Positions 12,750 through 27,241 of a stretch of DNA of 64,000 nucleotides are shown piece by piece. Within the stretch, counting starts at the first letter, position 1. Every line of letters starts with the position of its first letter. Made by a program: the position numbers and the translations under genes. The DNA lies in assembly GCA_003956705.1 (NCBI GenBank), contig QZCP01000268.1:242495-306494 (forward strand), given 5' to 3'. Origin of the DNA: Brevipalpus yothersi (taxonomy: Eukaryota; Arthropoda; Arachnida; Trombidiformes; Tenuipalpidae). Under the pieces are notes generated by a model. That model was not told the origin of the DNA. It searched no databases and worked only from the letters and a program-made list of their open reading frames with translations.

Positions 12750-15287
12750 ATAAGTTAATCGAAGAAAGAGTAGATTTTTGAGAACAAAATTTATCCATGC
12801 TTTTTGGAGAAAAGGAAAAATCGTTCTATTTTTAAGATCACTACCATGTTGCATACATGGAAGTGTAAAAAGTGAGACAGTGATTCTTTCCATCTTATAT
12901 ATATATATATATACTAGCTTTCCCTGATAGAATCATTCCACTATCGAATGATCATTCTCATCTTTTTTTCCACTTGTTCTGTGACTATGTTTCTAACCGT
13001 GTCCTAGACATGTCTGGATATTCCTACTGTACTCCACTATACACTCATTCTGAAGAAAGAGAGAGAACATATGAAACCATGAAATTGTTGGGTGAAGGTT
13101 GAACCAGAAAAAAACGCATTTTCCAAAACTAGTCTCAAATGATGATGAGAAGAAGAGAGAGATAGAAAATGGAAAAAAACGTAAGAAAATTGATTCATTC
13201 TCATCGTAAACTGACATTTTGAGCATCAACAAGATTAGATATATATGATGAAACGATTCAAGGATCTGAAGGAGAGAAAAAGAAAGATGGAAAAAGAGAG
13301 AAAGAGAGAAAGAGAGTTAAGAGGAAAGAATTTCCTCCTCTTTTCGAAAGAACAAAATTCAATATACTCTGATCCAACCCAACTGGCAGTAAATTCGTTA
13401 TATAACTCACCAAGATACATTGATCTGTATGTGTGTGTGTGTGTGTGTAAAAATTTGCTTGCTTGCTTGCTTGCTTTTGCTAGGATAAAAAATGTTCCAC
13501 ATGCCATGCAAAGCGTGATGAACTGTACTCTTTTTTGGAAATAGAAGTAAAAATATGAACACTATCAGTTGGAAACCAGAAAAACACCAGAATCGATCTG
13601 TTCGATGAAGATCTGGATTTCTTTTCCTATCATTCTCTCTCTCTCTCTTTCTCTCTTCCTCTCATCCAGAGATTTTATCGCAGAAGATGAATTGAGCAAA
13701 ATCGAGTGTAAGATAAGTTTAATGAAGAGAAGAAGAGAAAATAGAGAGGAAGATTGGATTTTTGCGTAGCCTAAAGGTGTAGATCATGATGAGACTTGCC
13801 ATGATTTTGATGGCAAAATAGACTCGCCAAGTCTAGTTGATTATCGTTAAGGTTTATCAGTCACCATAAAATGGAATAGAATTGTTGAATAAAGTTGAAC
13901 CAAAATCGAATGAATGCTGGAGGCTTATCTTTCATTTTCTCTTCCTCTTTTAACATTTCCACTTCGACTGTATTCAAATTACTTCCAGCATCTTCATTAT
14001 GAGCCAATTCATATTGTCAAAATTAATCATGATGAAATATCTTTCCAATAAATGCTCATCTTTGATGCTGTACACATTATTGTTGCACACATCATATCAT
14101 GTTTGTACATCCAAAATTTTTGCTCTCTTCCCTTTTTGCACCAATTTTAAATCGATGTCCAATTTTCTGATAAACATGTCAATTACTTGTCCAACTTACC
14201 ATCACCTACCACTGCCTAAGATAGCCATCAGGCTCGAATTATTACAAGAATCTAATCATTAACCGGGAGATCATTTGAATAAGTTTACCCGTTTTATATC
14301 ATGTAAGCTTTTTCTTTTCCTCTTTCAATCACTGTCCATCAATGTTGGACAAGTCAATGGGATGTCCAATCGAAAGTCTAGTTGATGAAGTTGATGATCG
14401 AAAGATGAACACTCAATTCATGATATCATGGTGAATGATGAGAATAGTGTATAAGAATGCTAATGGTACTCTCACATACACATACTGTGAGTATATTTTC
14501 TTGAAAGGCAACCCTTAAGTATGGCAGATGAAAGAGACTGATACTCATGGAACAGGATAGCATGGAGAGAGAGAGAGAGTAACATAATCTGATTCAGGGC
14601 ATTGAAACTCAGCAACTTTCGGGACTTCATATATGATGTTCCTATTTTATCACATACACATTTACTCTCTCTCTCTCTCTCTCTTCTTTATTCTCCATCA
14701 CTTTACTCCACCTCGTTCTTCATCCACTTCACTTTTTTTCATCTATCTATCTCTTCTTCCTTCTCTTCTTGAGTGAACATATCCCATCAACATCCTTAAC
14801 AGCATGATATCGGTATTTCTGAAAACATGTTCTCTATCAAATATCACTTTGAGGAGTGAAAACTATCTCCATCAAAAAAATCTGAACATCAAATGAAAAG
14901 TTTGGCTGAGAGGATGAGCAGTTCAAGAAGTAATTCAAGAGCGAGAGAGTGAAAGAGGATGTTGTGAAAATAGTAGTGAGAGATGAAGTTCGAATGGAGA
15001 AAAAAGATAGTCCATAAAATCATTCAGATAATTTTTTTCAAATCATTTCAAATCAGGCTGATATATTTAATAGACTTTAAAATTGAATTTCAGTTCAGAT
15101 AAATGAGAGAATAAACTATCTCCAGCTGGATAAAGAAATTCATCACCTTCTCACTTTTTATGGAAGGTATCCATTCTTTCGTTCATTCTTCATCCTTCTT
15201 ACCAAAACTCATTCTGGATTCACTATCCGTTTATCAGTATGCATTCAAAATTCATGCCATATCACTTCTGACTTTCATGTTGCACCA

Positions 15288-15290
<3 letters not shown>

Positions 15291-15327
<37 letters not shown>
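15291..15327. repeat. (CT)n microsatellite
   Basis: About 37 bp of CT. Confidence 0.9.
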
Positions 15328-15330
<3 letters not shown>

Positions 15331-17129
15331 AGCCTTCCATCACTCTTTCTTTCTTTTCTTCTCTTTCTCATTGAACAACTTCTGAGCATTGATATTGAGG
15401 ATCACGAGTTTTTTGGCGATTGTATTCCTTGTTAACTTGGTGAGCTTATCACTTTTATTCTTTCCCAAGTCTCCGAGGAGGACAATATTCGATACACACT
15501 CATGGTAAGGGAGATGGATGAGAAGTAAGAAACCTCCCCATGATACTGCTACAATTCAAACTGAACAACTTCTCTCCCTCTCTCTCGGATTGGCCATGTA
15601 TGTAATGTCTATGGTTGTATATATGTGTGTAGATTGGACCTGGAAAAAGATGACCAAGTAAAGAAGAGAGAAAGAAAGAAAGAGAGAGAGAGAGAGGAAG
15701 AGATCATCATTGAGATCAAATTTCATTTGTTCATGTACACAATGAAGCCTATTTCGTTTCTTTTTTACTTTTGTTGCTCTCTCTCTCTCTCTTTCTTTCC
15801 AAAACACATACACTTACCCAGCATCAGCAACCGTTGAACATGTTTCAGCTTCAAATTTCACCAACATATATGTATCTCAAGAGTACCCAAAAAGAGAAAA
15901 AGTCTGCCCCTTTTCTTTTCGATTTATGTTTGACGAAAAACACCTCATTCATTGAGACCGTTAGAGAAATAGAGAAAGAGAGACTAGAAATACAGTTAGA
16001 AGAACCCTTGAAGAGTCCTGTATAAAGCTTATACACATAGAGTTCATCAATACTCCGAAAGTAGGTGAACTCGACAATGTAAAGGTCAGAGTATCAACGT
16101 TAACGAGAGAAGACTAGATCTTTCTCTTTCTCTCTCTTTCTCTTTCCTTCTTCCTGTTCCTCTTTTAGGTTCAATTTGATGAATAAGACTGGTACGCAAG
16201 GATAGAAAAGGGTCTCAGGCAAGATATAGCTGGAAAAGAAAAAAATAACATCTCTATCTCATCCAATCAGTTCAATGAACTGGGTCATTGGGTACTATGG
16301 ATACAGTAGAGTATTTATATATATAAGATTCTGATGAATAATGGGAATAACAGACTAAAACCATTTTTCTTTTTCAGTCTCTTGGTCTTATCTCTATCAA
16401 TTTTATATGTATGATACACTTTTGGGTATCTTCATCATTTCATTTTGACTTTTTTCCTTTCCGTTGTTGAATCATTTGGACATGTTCAACTAAATCCCTC
16501 AGCAAATATGAGCCATCATAAAAATATTTCGGTTACCATTGGATTTCTTTACCGTTGGATTCCTTGATGTTCTCACTATTCTTTTGTTACTGCTCATCAG
16601 AATTACCAGTGAGATATGTATATATTGTGGATAAAATTTGCTATTAAAGGTCTCTGAAATATAGGCAAAGAATATTACTGAAACCACTTAGGAAAGAGAG
16701 CGAGAAATGAATAAAATGAGTGAAGATGATATTTTCCGGTAGAGAAAATGGTGTATTCGATTCCATTGTATATAGAAAGACAGTTATTTTGTGTCATTTC
16801 CGTTTCCTAATTCAGCATACCCAGGAAGAACAATCATTTAATGAGAGTAATCAATTCACGCTGTCATTTGTTCATCAATCTGAATCTCAAAAGAAGCGAA
16901 AATTGAGGCTGACACGAGTATTGAGAGATTTTCTAGCCATCAGCACAGATGACTTGCAAGCAAGCAATCGAAAATCAATATTAATACTTAAAGCAACATG
17001 ATCATTGAACATCGATAATCGAAAGAAATGAGCAAAATCTTGACTCTTTTTGTGTATTGTGATCCAATATTCTGTAGGATTCATGAATTGTCAGAGTAAG
17101 ATGAACATTCATCAGTCTTTCTCTTTCTG

Positions 17130-17157
<28 letters not shown>
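17130..17157. repeat. (CT)n microsatellite
   Basis: About 28 bp of CT. Confidence 0.9.
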
Positions 17158-17161
<4 letters not shown>

Positions 17162-17868
17162 TTTCTCTGAATCTCAAGTGTTCATATATAACATGTATAT
17201 ATGTATATTCTGATGGCTTCTTGTAAGCCTACTTCTCAAAATGAGTCCTCTGTATTCCTTCTCGATTGCACGTTCCATGAAAAATTTCCACTTATTATTC
17301 AACAAACATTGTGCATTGATTTTTGGCTCAATGGAATCTATAATGAGATATTTTTGAAAGAGAAGGAACAATTTTTGGAAACTTACAAAATGTCTTTTGA
17401 CCCCAAGATATTCATGGATCTATCTTCTTGAACTTATCAGAATTTTTTGTGTGTTATTTTTCACTAGAAATTGGGGACAGAACCCAAACATAGTATACCC
17501 AAAATTGTAGATATGAGATTGATTATTTTCTTTTTTCTGATGAAAAGACTAGCTTTTGTTTCCTTGCAAGATGGAATGAATTTTCACCACAGTATTTCTA
17601 GAATAAGTTGACCAAAAAGATAAGAACACAAAGACACTTTATATATGGCCGAAAAATTGGAATAATAGGCCAAAAAAGAAAGAATGAAAGAAAAGATAAT
17701 GGGTGTTTCACTCAATCTTGAAAAGCGTTGTTCTAGATAAAGTATATCTGTTTTTAGCTACACCAACAATTGATATTCTCTATGTTACTGTTTCTGATGT
17801 TCAATAGTACTATTTTTCTATTATTCTTCCATGATTTTTTTTCTCTTGCTCAATTGTTTGTCGTCCAC

Positions 17869-17871
<3 letters not shown>

Positions 17872-17941
<70 letters not shown>
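17872..17941. repeat. (CT)n microsatellite
   Basis: About 70 bp of perfect CT, one of the longest gap-free arrays in the window. Confidence 0.95.
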
Positions 17942-17944
<3 letters not shown>

Positions 17945-18608
17945 CAACCACCATTCACCAGGGCATGAGAAGACAATAATTTACGGGAACAAAAACAATG
18001 GACCCAAACGAGTACACTTGTATCTAACATGATGATGAAGAGAGAGAAAGAGAGAGAGAGATTGAAGTTGAGAGAAGAGCAGGGTACGAATCATTAGCAC
18101 TCGACCCTATCATTTTGATGGAGATTCATTTAAAGAGACATCTCAGTCGAGAATCTGATTGGCGGCAGAGTGATGTTTTTGGAAGAGGCAAAGTGCCTGG
18201 ACGAATATCCTCTTTGCTCCTCTGTTCCTTATTTGAATCCATTCTAATCATAATTAAATGGAGAACATAAGAAGAATGGTTCCACGATAGAATCATGTCT
18301 ATACAATGTAATGGATGATGCTGCGAGATTGATTCTCGGAAAAGATAATATTGAAGAGTATGAGAAGGAGGTTCAATATTCTTTGGGATGTGTGTGTGAG
18401 TGCATGGATGTAATCATCCTGAATTCTTTCGCTAGAAGGACCCAAACTTCATGGTCAACAATACACTAATTGGCAGAATTTTCCGTTGCTTAATCAAAAT
18501 ATACTATTTTTAGAATCAAGATAGAAAAATCTTTCGCTTCCTATCCATCATGAATGAAGAATTCTTTTTCTCCCATGCTCTTGATATAATTTCGCCTTTC
18601 ACACACAT

Positions 18609-18611
<3 letters not shown>

Positions 18612-18667
<56 letters not shown>
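18612..18667. repeat. (CT)n microsatellite
   Basis: About 56 bp of perfect CT. Confidence 0.95.
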
Positions 18668-18669
<2 letters not shown>

Positions 18670-19407
18670 ATTCTAACCATTATCTTTGCTGAGAGGCTAC
18701 AATTTTATATGCATTCAATTGAAGTGAAGAAGAACACTCATGCCCCATAGGTCGAGGTGTTTAAAGGAGACAAATCATCTCATTTTTCTCCACTTTTCAT
18801 TGTCTATTCTTATTCTCACCATGAAAAGTGAACGCTGTGGGCAAAAAGTGATGAGAATTTTTGGTGTTCATGAAAAAGAATCGGAACCAATATACTCTAT
18901 GAAAAGGAAACAAGATTTCGTGTTCTTGTTCATCGTTTTTTTTCTCTTTTTTCTCTTTTTTCACATCAAAGAAAAAGTAAGCACGAAGATATTATCGAGA
19001 GTAGAAAAGTATAAGAAAAAGACGAAAAAGAAGAAGAAGAAGTAAATTGATGTGAAAGTATAAGGCAAAAGCTGAAGAAGTCAGCAAAATAAGTGAAATA
19101 GAATACCTGGTCCAAGAGAATGTTTTCTCTCACTACTAACAGGTAAAACTATCTCTTCTTTTTCCCTTGCTATACTTCCACCTAACACTGTATGAGATGA
19201 TTATTAATTATAGATGATACATTCAAGCGTGAAATAAAGATAAATTCGATTCAATGTGGAAAAATAGATGAGATTCATTCTATTTTCCAAGATACTCAAG
19301 ATAGCTTTTTCTCCATGTTCAGGAAGAAACACATTTCTACAACGAATGAAGAGGAAAAAGGTTATTGACTACTGCAATGAAGGTAAAAAAGATCCAAGAA
19401 TATTCTT

Positions 19408-19408
<1 letters not shown>

Positions 19409-19440
<32 letters not shown>
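19409..19440. repeat. (CT)n microsatellite
   Basis: About 32 bp of CT with one interruption. Confidence 0.85.
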
Positions 19441-20152
19441 TGCTAGGTCCATCCATTCTTTTTATACGAGAAGTTTACTTGATTATTCATTTGATGAGTA
19501 GTAGTATCAGAGTAATTCACATCTGAGCATTTTCTAGATGCTAATCGGTGAACAATTACGGCCAGGAATGATAATGAAAAACCATGGACCAATTGTCGCT
19601 CACAACACAGAATCAACACACTACCTTGCGAGGTGTACACACACACACACACATGTATACTTCATCCAGTCAGAAATTCCAAAGTAGAATACTGATGGTG
19701 TGTTGAGCTCCAAGTTGATGCTTAAAGATGAATGCAATTCAATTCACTCCATACAAAAGCACCTTTCATCCACATCTTATTGACCAGTAAATTATCTCCA
19801 TTCACTGTCCTCATCAACACTGGTTCCGTTAACCTCTGATGATGAGCTATTCGTAATCAGACTTGACGCCATTCATTCAATTCTTTTCTTTTTTTCGGCT
19901 GACCCATTCTCTTTTCTTATTCTTTCATCACTCATCTACATGATTATTTCGCTTAGATTCTCTGTATTTTTTTTCCTTACTTTTATCTTCTTCCTTTTTC
20001 CCTTTTACTACTACTACAACTTCTACTCTCATCTGAGCTGATATCTGTTCTTCTTTTCCTTTCTATATTGAGCAATCAATCTTATTGCCTTGTCCCAAAT
20101 TACCATATCAATACTTTTCGAAAGTATTTATTATGCAGCAATGGCTGAGTGC

Positions 20153-20157
<5 letters not shown>

Positions 20158-20199
<42 letters not shown>
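20158..20199. repeat. (CT)n microsatellite
   Basis: About 42 bp of perfect CT. Confidence 0.95.
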
Positions 20200-20202
<3 letters not shown>

Positions 20203-21198
20203 TTTAGGATGTACTGGGAGCGAAAAATATTTCGTTCCCATCTGTCCCATAAGAATGAGTTTTCTTTGAAATCCTCTGGAGGATGAGATTCCTGATTTTC
20301 TGCATGGTAAGAGATCAAAATGAGGCTAAGTCTTGAAATCTGACAATCTTTATTTATCAGCTTCATAGTCCAGCTCATCTCACATGATAATGATTGTCAT
20401 CATCATAACCTGATTGCTATGACCAATAGTATTTGAGAAAAAATTTTGGGTTTTCTAAATTAAACTAGAGAGTAAGAATTATTCGGAAATATCAGGACTA
20501 AGAATCATTTCAATCGATTTCATCTCTAAGTCACATCATCATTCGTATCGAAATTCCCTCCTCATTCCATGCGAAAGAACGAAAAGATTGTTAAAAGTGT
20601 ATTGATAGATTCGACTATAGTCTACCATGTTGGTCATAATCCATGTTGCTGGTTTGGATTAGGATTCTCGTTACTTCTTGCTGGTTTATTCTTCAAGCTC
20701 AGTCAGCCTTTTTTTACCTGCTGCTGTGTGCTACTCTTCTTCTCATCAGACACCCGTAGAATTAGAATTCTTCTTCATTTTGTTCATTCTTTTTCTTCTT
20801 CTCTTTTTCTCATCAGAATTGGCAAAACGTGACAAGAATATACCAAAGGCAGAGTTGAACAGTTGAGCAACACACACACACATAGACAAGCAAAATATCG
20901 TACACCAATTCTACAGCCATTGCTTTGGATATGATTACGATGAATAGCATCATCCAAATGCTGAAAGTATTTCTCTCCAGCATCTTCTATCTCCTCACCC
21001 GATTTACTCCTATTTTATTTTGTCCACACATCAACTCATCAGCACCCACTGACATACACACCCAAACACATACACTGTACAGTACAGTTGTTTTCACTCA
21101 CGTTTACCTTCCATTCCAATCATGAGCTGATTTTGTCCACTGTTTGACAAGTAAGAGAAGATGAGAGAAAGGGAAGAGACAATGAAAAAGAAGATATG

Positions 21199-21200
<2 letters not shown>

Positions 21201-21254
<54 letters not shown>
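21201..21254. repeat. (GAAA)n followed by (GA)n
   Basis: A short GAAA-type array (about 21201-21219) passes directly into about 35 bp of GA, a compound microsatellite. Confidence 0.9.
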
Positions 21255-21602
21255 TAGAACAGAGATTCAACACCAAAATACAGGAAGATGTTGACATGTA
21301 AACAGTGAGCCAAAATTATTAGATAGATGAAAGATGAAGAAAAAGATACACTGTCATCTAGTTCGACCATGCGTTTGAGAGATAGAATACCGGAAATCTG
21401 GTTGAAAACCATAACTTTGCTGAGATATTATCGGTGGACACGAAGCCTAGAAGCTGTATCTGAAGGATAGATAATAGATACGTGTACACACTCGTGTTTA
21501 TCAGGCAATGAATATGACAAAAAAATACATATTGAAGATATAAGGTCTCGAGAACTATATCACTTATCTGCAGTCGATAGATAGTTGAAAAAATGAGGCC
21601 AG

Positions 21603-21740
21603 ATTGCTTATCTAAGCGAAACGAGAAAATAATTACATGATAAAAATGCTGAGAACATTATTTCCAAACGGATATCGAGAGTTGGAGAGTCCGGTCTTAA
21701 ATTTGAACTCAGCAAGTGTAAATCGGATGAGAGAGGATGT
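21603..21740 (+). mobile_element. Possible decayed reverse-transcriptase fragment
   Basis: Reading the plus strand from 21603, the frame has a Tyr-Leu pair preceded by Ile-Ala, then about 30 residues later Gly-Leu-Lys, then Ser-Lys-Cys-Lys. This spacing resembles the end of the palm and start of the thumb in Ty3/gypsy-type reverse transcriptases, where a YxDD box is followed by a GLK...KC segment. The DD pair is absent (Ser-Glu instead) and the frame has stops at 21630 and 21741, so if real it is a fossil. I see no flanking LTR, integrase or gag. The match is short and could be chance. Confidence 0.25.
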
Positions 21741-24700
21741 TAGAAGGCTTCATGTAGGCATACATCCGACAAAAAGCATGGGCAAATTGACGCAAATGTG
21801 CTGAATATGCGGATATCTGATCTGGTCTAGATGTTTTTGATCTGAATCTCTCCCCAGATGATTCAATTAATATTGATTAAATGAAAATGATGAGGGAAGA
21901 AACAGCTTCCTTTTTCTGATAAGATCCCTCAAAATCAGCTATTTTTCTGAACTTCTCTCATTTCCAATATTCTCAATCATGATTACATTCGCTCTCAGAA
22001 CGGGCTGCTCCGAATTATGAATATCCTCTATCGACTGATAACTCATAAGGATCTCATTTCGAAAAAATGGTGGAATGAACACTGAACTCTTGAAAATGCA
22101 TCAGAATATTTCCAATGTATTCGCTTGTTTTGTAGCTCATCGGTTTCCTATTATATTTATAATTTATCAAGAAGGTTATATCCTTTCAATTGAGTTTTTA
22201 AATACCCTTCGACCTCTTCCTAATCCATGATGATGACCAAAAGCCTTTGAATCCATTCGCGAATCATGTGTAACTTTTCATAAATTTTTTCCAAATAACC
22301 TTGTTTGCTTAGAGGTTTTTAAAATTGACCTCCTTATGAATGAAAAAAGCCTTGGAATGCACAATATTGCGTTGAGGTTGAATTATTAGCTAACTGTATT
22401 GGCACCATTGAAGATTCATCAAACTTTAGGCATGATGTAAAAGTTTTAACATTTGTAAAATGCTGAAGTACTCAAATACAAATACATTCCTATCCAATAA
22501 TAGATATTTTTTTAAAGTTTGACTAGTTTCTGAAAAAGTTCGCATCACAGAAGTTTCTTTACTGAGTTGGTAAGAAGTGAAAAAGAGCCCAAATCTCTCC
22601 AAAAACGACAATATATGGACTTATACATAGGTTAAATTCAATCTTAATCAGTGGACATGATGGATAGATTCCAATACATTGTAGATATCTCATCAGTTTG
22701 CCCTGAAATTCCGTGATTTTAGCCAATTTTTCTGTATAATTCGATTCACAACTCGACTATTCAAGATTGAGATGATTTGTGCCTTTCAATCAATGATCCT
22801 GAAAATATTAGCTGATGATCATCAGCGATGAATTCCAAAATTCTTACCTATTTCATTTTCATCTCCGTAAAATTGGATCCCTGAAGAAAGTAGCGAACAA
22901 ATCAAGCTTTTTTCAAAAAACAAGAGCATGAATCCAATGAACATTTGTTCTCTATATCTTTTTCATGCTATTTTGGTCACCTAATTCAATGGTGAAAGTA
23001 ACCTCCAGGTATCGTTCGATGATGGAAATGGAATGAAAAATTCTTCCATAAAAAAAGAGGAAAAGAAGCGAGAAAAAAATTCAAACAAACTCAGGAAAGA
23101 GAAGATGGAGAATTCTTTTCCTGTCAATTCTTTTTCTCCGATTTCTTTCCTCTTCTATTCCTTCTCTCTTTCTCTCTCTCTTTGCCAATAAAATCTATTC
23201 TAAGAGGTAAACTTTCTTGTCAGTTTGCTTTCAGCTTCTTTGTTCTCCCATTGATATTCAGTCCAAATGTCAAAGGTCATACTGGTGTTATTGGAATACT
23301 GAATACTTTTCGCAAGGCTTTTTACCGAAACTTTCGATGATTGGCTGGTATCCGAGAATCGATCAAGCATCCACAATTGCTTCTAACCGATTAGATATTT
23401 ATTCTCCTATCCACTCATTCATGGAGTTCATGACCAGCTTTTTCTTCTTTCTTCATCACTTGAGCATCAATCTAACTTCAGAATACCTCTACTCATGAGC
23501 ATCTCAGTTATGAGGTTTCCTGTGTGGAACACACAAGCACAAAGAATTTTGTGTGTGTATACTGAAAATTGAGCTCTCAGTCATTGATCTTTGACTTCTA
23601 TTCTTCTTCTCCTTATGAATGGAAGTTTTTTTGATCAAAACTTCCAATTCTGCTAAGGATCAGCTGTGTACAGAGAGAATACTATTTTTCATCTAGGCAC
23701 GTATGAATGCAAGGAAAATGAACAAAAATTCATTTCATCAGTTCAATCAAATCCTCAATCGTTCAATTGTAAGCCATTAAAATTGATGATATCATGCATT
23801 TAATTGAACTATGGACTCCAAAAACTGGAAGCCTGAATAAAAGAAGAAGAGCCAGATTCAAGTTTGTCTGAGTCCAAATTCTGATTCTAAACCAAAGTTA
23901 GCCTCGAGGAAGAATAAACAATGATTCTCATACTGAACGATAGCTAATTGAGCCACTGAAAATTGTCCAAAGTTCTTCTTCACTCTACTGACTAAGTATA
24001 TACTCGTCTGTGTGTCGTGCAAATTAGTGGAGACTCATTGATCATGAAAAAATTTCTCAACAATGGCAGTCAGAAACTTTGAAATAGACTACCAAGAAAG
24101 AAACTTGAATATTGTTTGATCGAAAAGTAATCTTGTCGAAAGAGAAAATTAATACTTGGCAGTAAACTCTCAACGCGTCTTTTAATCCCATTTTTTACTG
24201 TCTACGAAAAACTTTAGCCTCGGATTAATTGTGTCGTACCCTGAGAAAGAGGTTTTTTACTTTCTATCGAATGGATTGGCCAAGAGAAAGATCAAACCTA
24301 TCGATAGAAGGGAAATGGTTCGAGAATCTTAAAGTTAAGCTTCGACAATTAAAATCTTGAGCAAAACTCGAAAGTAAATTCACCCTCACAACAGATTTGC
24401 TAAGCCAACAGCTCATTAGAGCTCTTTTTAAAGCTTGAAGTCAAGTTTGATCATGAATGAATATTGTTTTTCATGGGAAAAAGTATTATAAAAAGTTATT
24501 TTTAGACTAAAATAGGGTATTCAAAATTTTATTGAACAAATAAATCCGATTTTTGACTTACATTACTGATAATAGAAACTTCATAACAAGTGACATAGTT
24601 GTTCTTACTCATTTGAATACAAAAGATGGTGAAAAATGCAATTTTTTCTCTCAAAATTATCATAAACTGATGTGTATGGTCCGAAAAAAAATGGTCCAAG

Positions 24701-27186
24701 TTGCAAGAAATAATGATTTAGAACACAATATAATGTCTAAGATGATTCCAGAATCGAGATTTATTGCGCCCGAATGCAAGAAATGCTCAATATTCTCTTT
24801 GTACGTTTTTTTCTAAGCTATTTATCAAGCTAGACAGTTTTCGATTGTATTTTGTATGTGAGAGATCATTTACTTTATCAAAATTTCGTGATATTCTAGG
24901 AAAAGAAAAAGAATGGTATAAGAACTCTTCCAAGCAGCATCAGATCACATTCGATACTTTCGCCACAACATTTTGAATAGTTGAATTCTAAACTTCCCTT
25001 TTGACATGTGGTAAGTTTTCAAATTATGAGATAGTTACCTTTTAACACTCGATACCAGAAATTGACAATGCATTCGATGATCAGTCGCTCAGAATGTCAC
25101 AAAATTCAATATTATGCCAGAAATTTGAAAGCCAGCAAAGTTTTCTGGCAAATAAAATTGGTTTTGTACTCAAACATGAGTGTAAGCGTCAATCAAATGC
25201 TAAAATATCGTGAATTCTAGGTTGAAATGTGAGTTCCCAATATATATCGTGAACTTTGAGCTCTAACGAATGGAATTTTTCAATGAATAAGAATCAGAAC
25301 CGTTGTTCTATGAGCCTGAATTTGTTCTCTTCTCTTGACCATAAAACAGTTCATTATAACAGTTCATTAGTTAGGATTCCATCAAGTATGAGATGTAATC
25401 ATCTTCTTGGAAATTTACATAACTCATAATAAGTGAGTTTTGTTAACTTTACAGTTGCTGCTGGAAATCCTCATTCCTTGTTGAATACTCAAGAATAAAT
25501 TTAGCTCGAAAACCTTTTCTGTTAAAATGATACACAAAGAAATGACAATCTCCAGGATTGCTTTGTGTGTGGGTGAATCAAAAAATAGCATAAATGAGAT
25601 GATCTTATGCTCACCTGATATACTTTACAGGCACTTTCAGGGGGGAATGATGTATGAGTACCTATTTTGGGAAGCAGTATTTGCTCTTGAATTTCAGATT
25701 TCAGATTTTTGGATCAATAGACCATTCCACTCAAAAAAGAGGGAAATTTTTTCTGTATTTGAATGTGTTTTGAGTTGAAAATGAATTGACTGAAATCTTT
25801 GTTGAGTGAGAATAAGTTTTTTTGGGATTTATGAACAAATTCTTCTGTTGAATTTCCGGTCAGTTCTTGAAAGATTTTGTGTTGTTTTTTTCTTCTATCG
25901 AAACTTTATGAGTTTAATGCTGAAGGTTATTTACATCGAACTCTTTTTTCTTTATTTCCTTCTCATTCTTTCAGACCAAATGAATCGAATCTGGAAAACA
26001 TTTTTTACACTCTTTTCGCATTCTTTCCCCAGACAATTTGCTCAACAGCCCGAAAAATTTTCCATTGAGCCCATGTGCTTCTCTCACTCAGAGTTGAGGT
26101 CCAATTTTTCCAACCTCATGAAGTTATTGCATTGATTTATTTGACTTTAAAAAGGTGCAATTTGCTACTGGGGAAAAATTTGCATGTTTTAGCATGATGT
26201 ATTGTTCTATGCTCATGTGTTAAGTCTTATCTAATTACTCTAAGTAACCACAGGAATCTGCATCAATTAAGATCATTGAAAATACCATCAAAATTCTTCT
26301 ATTCGACCGGAGAAAGGTATGTTTTAAAAAATGTGTTTTGAAGTCGTTGCAAGTTCTGAAGGGTTCAGATATTTTATTGTTTCTCATTTTTTGCTGTTTG
26401 ATTGCCAAAGTTTATACAGTTTCAAATTCAAGATGCCTAATTCATTTCAGTCTGAAGTCAACCCTTTGGATCTTTTAATAGTAACAAAACATTGTGATCA
26501 TGATATTGAATGCTCTTCCACAAATCATCACATATAACCATTTCAAGCCAATTTGTGTTCCCATAAACTGAAATTCTAACAAAAAATTTCCAACAATTAT
26601 TGGTTCGATTATATGATGCTGAAAAGAGGACCTATTTGAATCATGATGATAGCTCTGTGGCAATGGAAATACATCATCCATAGGCCACTACTAGAACTCA
26701 TATCCGGAGAAAGAAAAAAGTATTCTTTATCCTCTCTTCATGTGATCCTTTTCCTGATTCCCTGGGCTTTCTAGTTGAAGCTTACTTTTTTTTCTCTGCT
26801 CTCTCTCTCTCTCTTCCCAAAAGCTTATTGGTTCATGTTGTAGTGGCCATTTCGATTGGATTGCAACTGTATGGCTGGACATTATTTTGTGACAAAGATG
26901 AAAGGTCAGACGAAAAATGGTGTTCACATTGGTTCACATTAATCTCATACCCATTTCGACTGGAGTCGATATATTTTTTTTCTACCCAGTATATATATAT
27001 ATATGGGTATGTGTGTATATATCTGTATTGTAAACTTCCTCTGAACGTATCGAATTGACTCTCTTGGGCAAGTTTATTATCACATTTGACCATCGAAATG
27101 GAAACTCCATAATGTGGATAGAAAGAGGGTGTGAATGATGGAAAGAATGAAGTGGGTTTGGTGGTGAGTATATGAAAGTAAGAATA

Positions 27187-27188
<2 letters not shown>

Positions 27189-27239
<51 letters not shown>
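27189..27239. repeat. (GA)n microsatellite
   Basis: About 51 bp of perfect GA. Confidence 0.95.

Positions 27240-27241
<2 letters not shown>

Larger units (their letters stand above)
10001..21100. other. Gene-poor DNA with many CT tracts
   Basis: I see nothing here that I can support as a gene. Besides GA/CT arrays there are short simple repeats: (GCTT)n near 13458-13479, GT near 13430-13448, and TA near 12896-12914. The arrays between 15.3 and 20.2 kb are all CT on the plus strand. Confidence 0.6.
21101..27100. other. Gene-poor DNA, locally poor in GA/CT arrays
   Basis: After the array at 21201-21254 no long GA/CT array occurs until 27189, the longest such interval in the first 37 kb. A few open frames of about 80-110 codons occur (for example 24553-24816 and 25806-26135, plus strand). 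I recognise no domain and see no splice signals that would link them. A possible reverse-transcriptase relic is listed separately. Confidence 0.5.

Noticed and set aside
13430..13480. GT/GCTT tandem units as a CRISPR-like or regulatory array
   Set aside because: These are simple microsatellites without spacers. CRISPR arrays are not expected in nuclear animal DNA.
21665..21808. Alternative open plus-strand frame overlapping the possible reverse-transcriptase relic
   Set aside because: No start, splice sites or family. It probably just reflects a low local stop density.
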